From an uncultured Rhodospirillales bacterium (GTDB taxonomy: Bacteria; Pseudomonadota; Alphaproteobacteria; Kiloniellales; Kiloniellaceae), in NCBI GenBank assembly GCA_913060675.1, contig CAJXUS010000030.1, positions 1 through 52,822 on the forward strand: DNA of 52,822 nt, given 5' to 3'. Positions 34,663-41,874 of the stretch are shown here, piece by piece. Every line of letters begins with the position of its first letter. Position 1 is the first letter of the stretch. The position numbers and the translations under genes are program-made. The notes beneath the pieces are model-generated. The model did not search any database, had not been told where the DNA came from, and saw nothing but the letters and a program-made list of their open reading frames with translations.

Positions 34663-35394
34663 ATGCATGAGTTTTCTAATCAAGAGTGGTCCATTCGTGT
34701 TGATTTAGCCGCGTGCTATCGCTTGGTGGCGTTATATGGATGGACAGATTTAACTTCCACTCACATATCCGCGCGCATCCCGGAAGATGGAACGTTCCTC
34801 CTTAACCCGCTCGGGCTTCATTTTGAAGAGATAACCGCGTCATCACTTCTAAAGGTGACAGAAGATGGTGAAGTACTTACTCCCGGCAAAGCTATAATCA
34901 ATAAGGCAGGATACGTCATCCACAGCGCCATACATATGGCGCGGGAAGATGTGGGTTGTGTCATACACACCCATACGCGTGCGGGTATGGCAATCTCAGC
35001 AATGAAAGATGGGTTGCTTCCTCTTAATCAACACGCCTTGCGCTTTTATAATCGCCTTGGAATACACGATTATGAAGGTGTTGCTCTCGACTTGGACGAA
35101 AGAGCCCGCTTAGTGAAGGATTTAAAAACTCACGAGGCCATGATTTTGCGAAATCACGGGTTACTTACGGTTGGAAAAACAGTTGCTGATGCTTTTAATG
35201 CTATGTTTTATCTCGAGAAAGCTGCACAGGTGCAAGTCGACCTTATGAAAGGACAGGCAGAGCTTACAATGCCATCCTCAGAAGTTTGTGAAAAAACTGC
35301 CCGTCAATATGATCTCTACCCAGATATCGGGGCACGTGATTGGGCTGGTCTTATTCGTAAACTAGATCGAGAACAACCAAGTTATAAACAATAA
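34663..35394 (+). CDS. Class II aldolase/adducin family protein
   Basis: A 243-residue protein with the zinc site His102-Thr-His104 (VIHTHTRAG) and His165 (RNHGLL) of class II aldolases. The catalytic Glu of fuculose-phosphate aldolase, normally before the Ser/Thr-rich phosphate loop, is not present: this region reads NKAGYVIHSAIHMAR, as in the adducin-like subgroup. It may therefore act as a lyase or decarboxylase on a non-phosphorylated substrate. It starts two bases after the dioxygenase stop and should act on its product. Confidence 0.85.
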   Translation: MHEFSNQEWSIRVDLAACYRLVALYGWTDLTSTHISARIPEDGTFLLNPLGLHFEEITASSLLKVTEDGEVLTPGKAIINKAGYVIHSAIHMAREDVGCVIHTHTRAGMAISAMKDGLLPLNQHALRFYNRLGIHDYEGVALDLDERARLVKDLKTHEAMILRNHGLLTVGKTVADAFNAMFYLEKAAQVQVDLMKGQAELTMPSSEVCEKTARQYDLYPDIGARDWAGLIRKLDREQPSYKQ

Positions 35395-35400
35395 AATACT

Positions 35401-35433
35401 CAGGAAACGGCTTAAAAAGGAGGCTGTTTCCTG
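35401..35433 (+). terminator. Hairpin ending the dioxygenase/aldolase operon
   Basis: CAGGAAACGGC (35401-35411) pairs with GCTGTTTCCTG (35423-35433) with one G-U pair. The following AAATTATTTAAAA is A/T rich but not a strict T-tract. It lies 6 bp after the stop. Confidence 0.55.
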
Positions 35434-35474
35434 AAATTATTTAAAAATAGATCTGAATTAAACAGCCATAAAAG

Positions 35475-37556
35475 TTAAGCGATATCAGCAAATATATCGA
35501 TATCATCACTATCAAGATCAATCTGAATTTTTGGAGAAAACCAAATATAAAAACAAGTCCCGACGCCAACGCGAGAACGCACTTCTATTTCCGCTTCAAA
35601 CCTTTTTAGTATCCCGTAACTAACAGACAAACCGAGCCCTGTTCCATTATTTCTTTGGGTAAAAAAAGGATCAAAAATACGTGGAAGGACAGCTGGTTTG
35701 ATGCCACACCCATTATCACGTATGACGAACAAAACACCTTCGTTATTCCAGTCCCGTGTTCGAATAGTTATCGATCCTTGGTCGGAAATTGCGTTCATCG
35801 CATTTACAATTAAGTTAATCAGTACTTGTTGGAACTGTTGGTGATTACCTCCCACTCGCCTTGTCGATTGAAGGTCAAGTTTTAGCTCTACCTTTTTCCG
35901 TTCCAGATCGTATTGAACAAGAACCAACGTATCTGTGGTGACTTGATTGATATCCACGGCCATAGAATGATTCTGATAATCAGAAGGACGAGAGTATTGC
36001 AGGAGGTTGTTGATGATCGCTCTGATACGATAAACTTGCTGAATGATAAGACGCGTTTCTTGTTCAACTGAGGCTGCATTCTCTCCAAGCTCAGCGGTCA
36101 TTAGGTCCATATTTCCGAGTATCACAGCAGTTGGGTTATTTATTTCATGAGCAATACCAGCCGTTAACTCACCAATAGCAGCGAGCTTTTCTTTGGCAAT
36201 TAGCTGTTCTCGAGTTCGCTCCAACAGTTTGATATTATGCTCTAAGTCTTCAGTTCGTCGTTGGAGCTGTACAGTGCGTTGATCAACTTTACGCTCTAAC
36301 TCATCTGCATCGAGCTGAATTTTATCTCTCTGCTCTCCTAATTGATCGAGTAATGCATCAAACTGGTTGGCCAGCGTCGCCACTTCGTCTTGGGCTTTAA
36401 TCCAACCGATACGAAGATCATCTCCCTTCTGAACGCGGGAGATCACATTTGCCATGGCTTCAATGGGTTTAAAAATCGACCGCGCAACCAGCATGGCGAT
36501 CACAACACAAAATAAGGTAATCGCCACAAAAAGAGCGAGTAGTTTCATTAAACCTTCAAGGTAGATATCTTTAAAAGGAGCTTCAAGAAATCCGGCGTAG
36601 AGCATCCCTACGCGCACTCCATTAACATCAACAATTGGCTCATAAGCAGAAATGTACCATTCACTGACAACAAAGGCCCTATCTATCCAGCTTAATCCCT
36701 GATCCAAAACACGGCTTCGGACCTCATCAGACACGCGTGTACCTAATGCACGCTTCCCAGGCGACTGTAAAAGATTAGGGACGTTGGTGTTGATGCGTAC
36801 GTCCTCGAGAAACACCGTGATGGTCCCTAGGCTATCTTCAGCCAAGCTGCCTTTGCTATAAACAATATCCCGTAAGCGATCGACAAAGGAATAATCCTTA
36901 TTCACCAAAACCCCGCCCACAAGGAACGCTTCAATCTCTCCTGTATCATTACGTAGAGGATAATAACTGTGTAGGACCATTCCCCTGTCTTCAAACAAAC
37001 GATCGGTAGCTCTAGCACGAGATGTGGGGATAAGAGGCAAGTAAACCTGCTCTGATAACTCAGGCCCAATAACAGAAAGTTCTTTAGCGCTAAAAATCTC
37101 CACCCCCGTAGAGGGGCCTTGAATCTTAGAACGTTCCAATAAAGGACTTTTCCTAAATTCACAGTAGCTTCTTTGCCAATAGTCACATCCACGACCATCA
37201 ACCAGGTAAACAAAATCAAAGCCTTCCTGGTTTTGAAAATTTTTTAGCAAGGGACTTATAGGCGTAGCCAGTCCTCCAGAAGAGAACCGCTGTTCCAGCG
37301 CCTTTCGAAAAGAATGAGATTCAGCAAGGAGGGTTAATTTAGAGAGATAGCTGTTTTGTTCACGAAGGAATGCCTCATGAGCAACAGACAAATCTCCGTT
37401 CACTTTCATCAATAATTGACGGTAACTGATATCGTTACTCCAGATATAAGCCATACCAATTACAGTCGGCATAACAATCAAAACTGGAAAAAGAACCAAT
37501 AACAAAAGCTTATAACGAAGACTATGCGTGATAAGGGTATAGAGGCGTTTAATCAT
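35475..37556 (-). CDS. Sensor histidine kinase with periplasmic sensor domain
   Basis: A 693-residue membrane kinase. TM1 lies at about 16-39, a large periplasmic Cache-like sensor at about 40-330, and TM2 at about 335-358. A HAMP segment (about 358-410) and a coiled coil (about 410-455) follow. The dimerisation domain has phospho-acceptor His470 in GELTAGIAHEINNP, and then the ATPase domain (IRDNGCGI, GTGLGLSVSYGI). Two Cys lie close together in the sensor (CDYWQRSYC). The N of NPTA after the His is typical of DctB/NtrB-like kinases. It is 16 bp downstream of its regulator gene and probably senses a carboxylate moved by the divergent OFA transporter. Confidence 0.92.
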   Translation of the reverse strand: MIKRLYTLITHSLRYKLLLLVLFPVLIVMPTVIGMAYIWSNDISYRQLLMKVNGDLSVAHEAFLREQNSYLSKLTLLAESHSFRKALEQRFSSGGLATPISPLLKNFQNQEGFDFVYLVDGRGCDYWQRSYCEFRKSPLLERSKIQGPSTGVEIFSAKELSVIGPELSEQVYLPLIPTSRARATDRLFEDRGMVLHSYYPLRNDTGEIEAFLVGGVLVNKDYSFVDRLRDIVYSKGSLAEDSLGTITVFLEDVRINTNVPNLLQSPGKRALGTRVSDEVRSRVLDQGLSWIDRAFVVSEWYISAYEPIVDVNGVRVGMLYAGFLEAPFKDIYLEGLMKLLALFVAITLFCVVIAMLVARSIFKPIEAMANVISRVQKGDDLRIGWIKAQDEVATLANQFDALLDQLGEQRDKIQLDADELERKVDQRTVQLQRRTEDLEHNIKLLERTREQLIAKEKLAAIGELTAGIAHEINNPTAVILGNMDLMTAELGENAASVEQETRLIIQQVYRIRAIINNLLQYSRPSDYQNHSMAVDINQVTTDTLVLVQYDLERKKVELKLDLQSTRRVGGNHQQFQQVLINLIVNAMNAISDQGSITIRTRDWNNEGVLFVIRDNGCGIKPAVLPRIFDPFFTQRNNGTGLGLSVSYGILKRFEAEIEVRSRVGVGTCFYIWFSPKIQIDLDSDDIDIFADIA

Positions 37557-37572
37557 CGTCTATTCCATCTTT

Positions 37573-39000
37573 CTATTCAGCACGACCTGCCTCGTTCCAT
37601 AACTGGAGTTTTCGCGTAAGAGTTTTCCTCGACACTCCAAGCATTTCTGCTGCTTTCGTTTTATTCCCCTCCACCAATTCTAATACTTTACAAATATGGT
37701 CTTTCTCAACTGCCTCTAAATCCCAACGAGGAGAGTACCCTACATCATCTCTCTTTTCAGAAGGCCTGTTTGCCAGCAAATCTTTGGGAAAAGCTCCCAA
37801 CAGGAAACATCTTTCAATTAAGTTCTTCAGTTCACGTACATTTCCTGGCCAGGAGTACAGCTCCATTTCGTAGAAATCTTGTTGATCAAATGGGATTGTC
37901 ATCATTCCCAATTGAGCAGCTAACATATGAGAAAAATGCTGAACTAACGGCATAATGTCTTCTCGCCGCTCGCGTAAAGCAGGAATGGAAAGCTTTACCA
38001 CGTTCAGTCGATAAAAAAGATCTGCCCGAAAATTACCCAGGTCTTTCTCTGCCTCCAAATTACGATTGGTCGCAGCAACAATCCTGACATCAACCGGGGT
38101 CTCACGCTCGCTCCCCACTGGCCTAATGGTTTTTTCCTCCAATGCCCTTAACAACTTGGCCTGCATCATCAAAGGCATCTCGGAAATTTCATCAAGAAAC
38201 AGCGTCCCACCATCAGCATAGGAAAAGAGGCCGTCCCGAGCCTTTTGCGCGCCCGTGAATGCCCCTTTGAGGTGTCCAAACAATTCCGATTCAATCAATT
38301 CTGGAGAAATTGCACTACAGTTTACAGGAACAAATGGCCCTTTCCGTCCGCTTTCCTTGTGAATAGCACTGGCAACAAGCTCTTTACCCGTGCCGGTTTC
38401 CCCTTCGATCAAGACAACAGATGGGCTGGGAGCTATCCGAGATATCATTTGACGAAGATTGGTGAACAAATCGCTATTCCCAATCATGCCTTCGGCAGAA
38501 TAAAGATTATCGATACGACGTTTTAGAACGAAATTTTCTCTCATCAATCGTCGTTTTTCAACACACCGACGAACGGATGAAGCCATCTGTTCAAGGCGAA
38601 AAGGTTTTAAAACAAAGTCGGATGCCCCCATCCTCAAAGCATCAATTGCCTTATCAACATCTGCAAAAGCTGTCATAAAAATAACGTCCGACTGCCAATC
38701 TTGTTCAACAATAGATTTGAGCCAATCGACGCCAGAAAGACCTGGAAGACAAATATCGACTACAAAAAGATCAAAATGAATTTTTGACCTGAGTACTTCT
38801 GCTTCTTCTGCGGATGATGCTATTTCAACGTGGCTATAAGTTTTGGTAAGGGAGCGCTGTAAAAAATCACGAATACCGGGTTCATCATCAACAACCAATA
38901 TCGAAAACGTTGTCTTGCCATCTTTTACAGCAGAAGCACTCCCAGGGTTGTCACCTTGAGCTACCCGCTTTGAGTTATCCTCCGCTTGTGATGTACCCAT
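37573..39000 (-). CDS. NtrC/DctD-type sigma-54 response regulator
   Basis: A 475-residue regulator from the ATG at 39000, which has GGGAG 8 nt upstream; a GTG three codons earlier is less likely. The receiver domain has phospho-Asp in VVDICLPG, about residue 82. The AAA+ domain contains GETGTGKE and the diagnostic GAFTGA loop that contacts sigma-54, plus GGTLFLDE. A C-terminal Fis-type HTH reads NKTKAAEMLGVSRKTLTRKL. With the kinase it forms a complete two-component system. The divergent transporter gene has a sigma-54 promoter and three phased upstream motifs, the probable target. Confidence 0.95.
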   Translation of the reverse strand: MGTSQAEDNSKRVAQGDNPGSASAVKDGKTTFSILVVDDEPGIRDFLQRSLTKTYSHVEIASSAEEAEVLRSKIHFDLFVVDICLPGLSGVDWLKSIVEQDWQSDVIFMTAFADVDKAIDALRMGASDFVLKPFRLEQMASSVRRCVEKRRLMRENFVLKRRIDNLYSAEGMIGNSDLFTNLRQMISRIAPSPSVVLIEGETGTGKELVASAIHKESGRKGPFVPVNCSAISPELIESELFGHLKGAFTGAQKARDGLFSYADGGTLFLDEISEMPLMMQAKLLRALEEKTIRPVGSERETPVDVRIVAATNRNLEAEKDLGNFRADLFYRLNVVKLSIPALRERREDIMPLVQHFSHMLAAQLGMMTIPFDQQDFYEMELYSWPGNVRELKNLIERCFLLGAFPKDLLANRPSEKRDDVGYSPRWDLEAVEKDHICKVLELVEGNKTKAAEMLGVSRKTLTRKLQLWNEAGRAE

Positions 39001-39168
39001 ATCCCACACTCCCGTAGTATTATTTATTCCATGCCGTTATATATGGCATCCGTTTTTAAACTGTGCTCTGGGTTCTTGATGACCTCACGTTTCTTGTATT
39101 TTTACTGGCTTACAGCCGCCTTGTCACGCTTGCCAGCATATTGCCTGACACATCTGCTTATTCATATG

Positions 39169-39235
39169 ATGTCCAAAAAACCTACTCTTTGAGACAAAAT
39201 GTCCCGCACAATATGATGCCGACCCAATATGTCCC
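39169..39235 (+). promoter_or_regulatory. Three upstream activator motifs at 30-bp intervals
   Basis: ATGTCC occurs at 39169-39174, 39199-39204 and 39229-39234, exactly 30 bp apart. The last two lie in fuller 15-bp sites, GAGACAAAATGTCCC (39191-39205) and GACCCAATATGTCCC (39221-39235), identical at 12 of 15 positions; the first of these is a near-perfect dyad (GACA/TGTC). They sit about 80-145 bp upstream of the -24 element, the normal place for binding of an NtrC-type activator on one face of the helix. Confidence 0.7.
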
Positions 39236-39312
39236 ATACCTAAATCTCAAATCACTTAATTCAAAAAACAAAACTGACTGTTTTACTCAACTTATCTCTC
39301 CAAACCGTGTCT

Positions 39313-39329
39313 TGGCATGCCCTTTGCTC
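39313..39329 (+). promoter_or_regulatory. Sigma-54 (-24/-12) promoter of the OFA transporter
   Basis: TTGGCATGCCCTTTGCT has the invariant GG (39315-39316) and GC (39327-39328) with exactly 10 bp between, and matches the TGGCAcg-N4-TTGCw consensus except at one base. Transcription would start near 39340, giving a ~125-nt leader before the ATG at 39465. Confidence 0.85.
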
Positions 39330-39464
39330 TTAGGAGCTTATCCTTCATGGAAAAAGCCGATCTGGCTCTGGCCTGAAGTCAACAAACAGGAAGACCGCTT
39401 TTTGACAGACTCCGTTCTGAAGTTAAGCGGATAAATAATAAATCGATTTGAGGAGATCAAAATC

Positions 39465-41201
39465 ATGTCCGGTTTAATGGCCATGCTAAGCAAAGAGCGT
39501 ATAATCGCCAAGCCAGGGTTCAACCGTTGGCTCGTTCCACCAGCTTCTATTGCAATTCACTTATGTATTGGGTCCGTTTACGCTTGGAGTATTTTCAATA
39601 CCCCATTGGTAAAAGAATACGGTGTCGTCGCAGGCGCGGCCGATGATTGGAGCTTAAGTTCTGTCGTCTGGATATTTTCAACAGCCATCGTCTTTCTTGG
39701 GTTAGCAGCTGCCATTGGCGGCAAATGGCTTGAAAGAGTAGGTCCCCGCACCGTAGGTATTCTTGCTGCCTGTTGCTGGGGTGGTGGTTTCTTAATCGGA
39801 AGTATCGGAATCTCTACACATCAACTTTGGCTGATTTATCTCGGCTATGGTGCCATTGGCGGTATTGGTCTTGGCCTTGCTTATGTATCACCTGTGAGCA
39901 CGCTTTTACGTTGGTTCCCAGATCGCCGCGGGATGGCGACAGGAATGGCGATCATGGGCTTTGGTGGTGGCGCCATGATAGGCGCGCCTCTTAAAACCTA
40001 TTTACTTGGCGTGTTTTATCAAGCTCCTGAATATCTCGGTAAAATTACAGATATCGATCTTATTACTGAAGGTGGGCGACGCTTTGCCCAAGTTGCAGGC
40101 AGCCAAGTCGAAGTTGTCGTCGCCTCTGTTGCTGATATGGCTAAAATGCCATTGGCAGGCCCTGAAGGGGTCTATGTTGTGGGAACGGGCAACACAGGTG
40201 TGTCCAGTGTCTTTCTGACCCTTGGCATTGTTTATTTCATCGTTATGGTCATCGCAGCTTTTTCATACCGTATTCCAGCGGTTGGCTGGAAGCCTGAAGG
40301 ATGGATTGCGCCGACGGCAGACGAATCAAGCAAGCGCATGATTACAAATGATGATGTTCATATTGATCAAGCTACGAAAACACCTCAGTTCTATCGCTTG
40401 TGGATCGTTCTTTGTTTGAATGTAACCGCCGGTATCGGTGTTATCGGTGTTGCGAAAACAATGATGACGGAAATATTTGGATCAACCCTGCCTGGTATAG
40501 TAGATGCGAACTTTGCCGCGACCTATGTTTTGATGATATCCGTCTTTAACATGTGTGGGCGATTTATCTGGGCCTCAATGTCCGATTTTATTGGCCGTAA
40601 AAACACTTATCATTGCTTCTTCATTCTAGGCATTATTCTTTATCTATCTATTCCTCTGGTTGCCAATCAGGTCAGTGTGAACCCAGCGGTAATGTGGTTA
40701 GTTCTCTTTTATGCTGCGACGATGGTGATCTTCACTATGTATGGCGGGGGTTTCGCAACCATTCCGGCCTACCTGGCTGATGTTTTTGGCACCCTCCACG
40801 TTGGTGGTATCCACGGTCGCCTGTTGACCGCTTGGAGTACAGCTGGTGTTCTCGGACCTTTTGCAATTACTTACCTTCGTCAGAAATCTTTGGACGGTGC
40901 CTTGATCGACCTTGCAAGCAAAGTCGATCCCGCGGCTTTCCAGGCCAAGTTCGGAGCCGGTATAGATAAGTTACAAGAGCTTATCGCAGGGAAGACAGTA
41001 ACCATCACAAAGTTGTTGGAAATCGCACCTGAAGGAACTCTGGATCCAACACCGAGCCTCTACAACACAACCATGTATGCCATGGCAGCTTTGTTGCTCG
41101 TTGCCTTCTTTGCAAACCTTGGTGTGAAACGCGTGGAAGAAAAACACCACGTGCACAATACTCACCCAGAAGTGGCGAAAGAAATGAAAAAAGCAGCCTA
41201 A
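39465..41201 (+). CDS. OFA-family MFS transporter (oxalate/formate antiporter-like)
   Basis: A 578-residue membrane protein with 12 predicted spans. OFA-type motifs include the N-terminal GSVYAWSIFNTPL, the loop 2-3 region GGKWLERVGPRTVG, and SPVSTLLRWFPDRRGMATGMAIMGFGGGAMIGAPL. The MFS repeat NMCGRFIWASMSDFIGRK lies in the second half. Two hydrophilic insertions (about 190-245 and 480-535) make it longer than OxlT. GAGGAG lies 9 nt before the ATG. Likely substrate: a small monocarboxylate or dicarboxylate. It is under sigma-54 control through the divergent two-component system, and ends with a strong terminator. Confidence 0.9.
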   Translation: MSGLMAMLSKERIIAKPGFNRWLVPPASIAIHLCIGSVYAWSIFNTPLVKEYGVVAGAADDWSLSSVVWIFSTAIVFLGLAAAIGGKWLERVGPRTVGILAACCWGGGFLIGSIGISTHQLWLIYLGYGAIGGIGLGLAYVSPVSTLLRWFPDRRGMATGMAIMGFGGGAMIGAPLKTYLLGVFYQAPEYLGKITDIDLITEGGRRFAQVAGSQVEVVVASVADMAKMPLAGPEGVYVVGTGNTGVSSVFLTLGIVYFIVMVIAAFSYRIPAVGWKPEGWIAPTADESSKRMITNDDVHIDQATKTPQFYRLWIVLCLNVTAGIGVIGVAKTMMTEIFGSTLPGIVDANFAATYVLMISVFNMCGRFIWASMSDFIGRKNTYHCFFILGIILYLSIPLVANQVSVNPAVMWLVLFYAATMVIFTMYGGGFATIPAYLADVFGTLHVGGIHGRLLTAWSTAGVLGPFAITYLRQKSLDGALIDLASKVDPAAFQAKFGAGIDKLQELIAGKTVTITKLLEIAPEGTLDPTPSLYNTTMYAMAALLLVAFFANLGVKRVEEKHHVHNTHPEVAKEMKKAA

Positions 41202-41234
41202 ATAGCAAAAAACAGCGACCTGCCTTAAACTTCA

Positions 41235-41268
41235 AGCCCCTGAAACGATCTTTCAGGGGCTATTTTTA
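41235..41268 (+). terminator. Rho-independent terminator of the OFA transporter
   Basis: AGCCCCTGAAA (41235-41245) and TTTCAGGGGCT (41251-41261) form a perfect 11-bp stem with a 5-nt loop, followed by ATTTTTA. Confidence 0.9.
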
Positions 41269-41298
41269 TCCATTATTCAGTGTCAAAAATACAAAGGA

Positions 41299-41715
41299 TC
41301 AATCATCATCTTCATATTCATACAAAGCCTTGAACGTTATTTCGACGGCTTTGCGGGCACGCTTCTCCCACTCATCCCTTCTCGTCCACTGATCTTGGAT
41401 TGTTAGGCCTGGTTTACGCTTATCGCCATGAACGAGCCTATTGCGTAGCTTATTCATCCAGGTCAGCTCTTTTGGATCGATCCAGGTGAGGTAGGTTCCA
41501 TGTTCTTTCATCTGGGCCTGGATAATAGAGGTCGATAAAATTATCGTCGCAGCCCACGCTCCTGCGCAAAAAATTGCCTGAAGATCAATCATTAAAGCAC
41601 AGGCTTGTTCACTCGGAGAATGAGACCCTGATTGACTGTATTGTGCTTCTAAATCCTGAAACCAAAACCGACGGTCAGACCACACAATATCACTTGGTAA
41701 CTCTAGCTGGTCCAT
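41299..41715 (-). CDS. Unrecognised protein with a HEPN-like R-N-x3-H motif
   Basis: A 138-residue, mostly helical protein. Residues 89-99 read KLRNRLVHGDK, giving Arg91-Asn92-x3-His96, the RNxxxH signature of HEPN ribonucleases and of related nucleic-acid-associated helical domains. The rest (ACALMIDLQAIFCAGAWAATIIL, then acidic C-terminal EYEDDD) does not identify a family. No nucleotidyltransferase (MNT) or other antitoxin-like gene adjoins it, so a toxin-antitoxin pair is not supported. It may simply be a DUF4145-like helper. It stands alone between a terminator and pccA. Confidence 0.6.
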   Translation of the reverse strand: MDQLELPSDIVWSDRRFWFQDLEAQYSQSGSHSPSEQACALMIDLQAIFCAGAWAATIILSTSIIQAQMKEHGTYLTWIDPKELTWMNKLRNRLVHGDKRKPGLTIQDQWTRRDEWEKRARKAVEITFKALYEYEDDD

Positions 41716-41811
41716 GCTTCAGCCCTTTATGTTGAGAGTATCTATCAGATATGAAAGTACTTTCCCTCATGCCTATCAAAATATCTTCACCCTAGATATT
41801 CCTCAGTGCAA

Positions 41812-41851
41812 GGACCAAAAAACAAAAGGGCCGCACAATGGCGACCCTTTT
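41812..41851 (-). terminator. Rho-independent terminator of the pcc genes
   Basis: AAAAGGG...CCCTTTT arms (41824-41830 and 41845-41851), extended inward by CGC/GCG pairs, are followed on the minus strand by TGTTTTTTGG. It lies 24 bp past the pccA stop. Confidence 0.8.
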
Positions 41852-41874
41852 AGAAATTAACTCAAATAGGCTAC

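Noticed and set aside
39348..39377. Nine-codon ORF (MEKADLALA) in the leader of the OFA transporter, with AGGAG upstream
   Set aside because: The AGGAG at 39333-39337 lies before the expected sigma-54 start near 39340, so it would not be in the mRNA.
41299..41715. HEPN-MNT toxin-antitoxin module
   Set aside because: No nucleotidyltransferase partner lies on either side.
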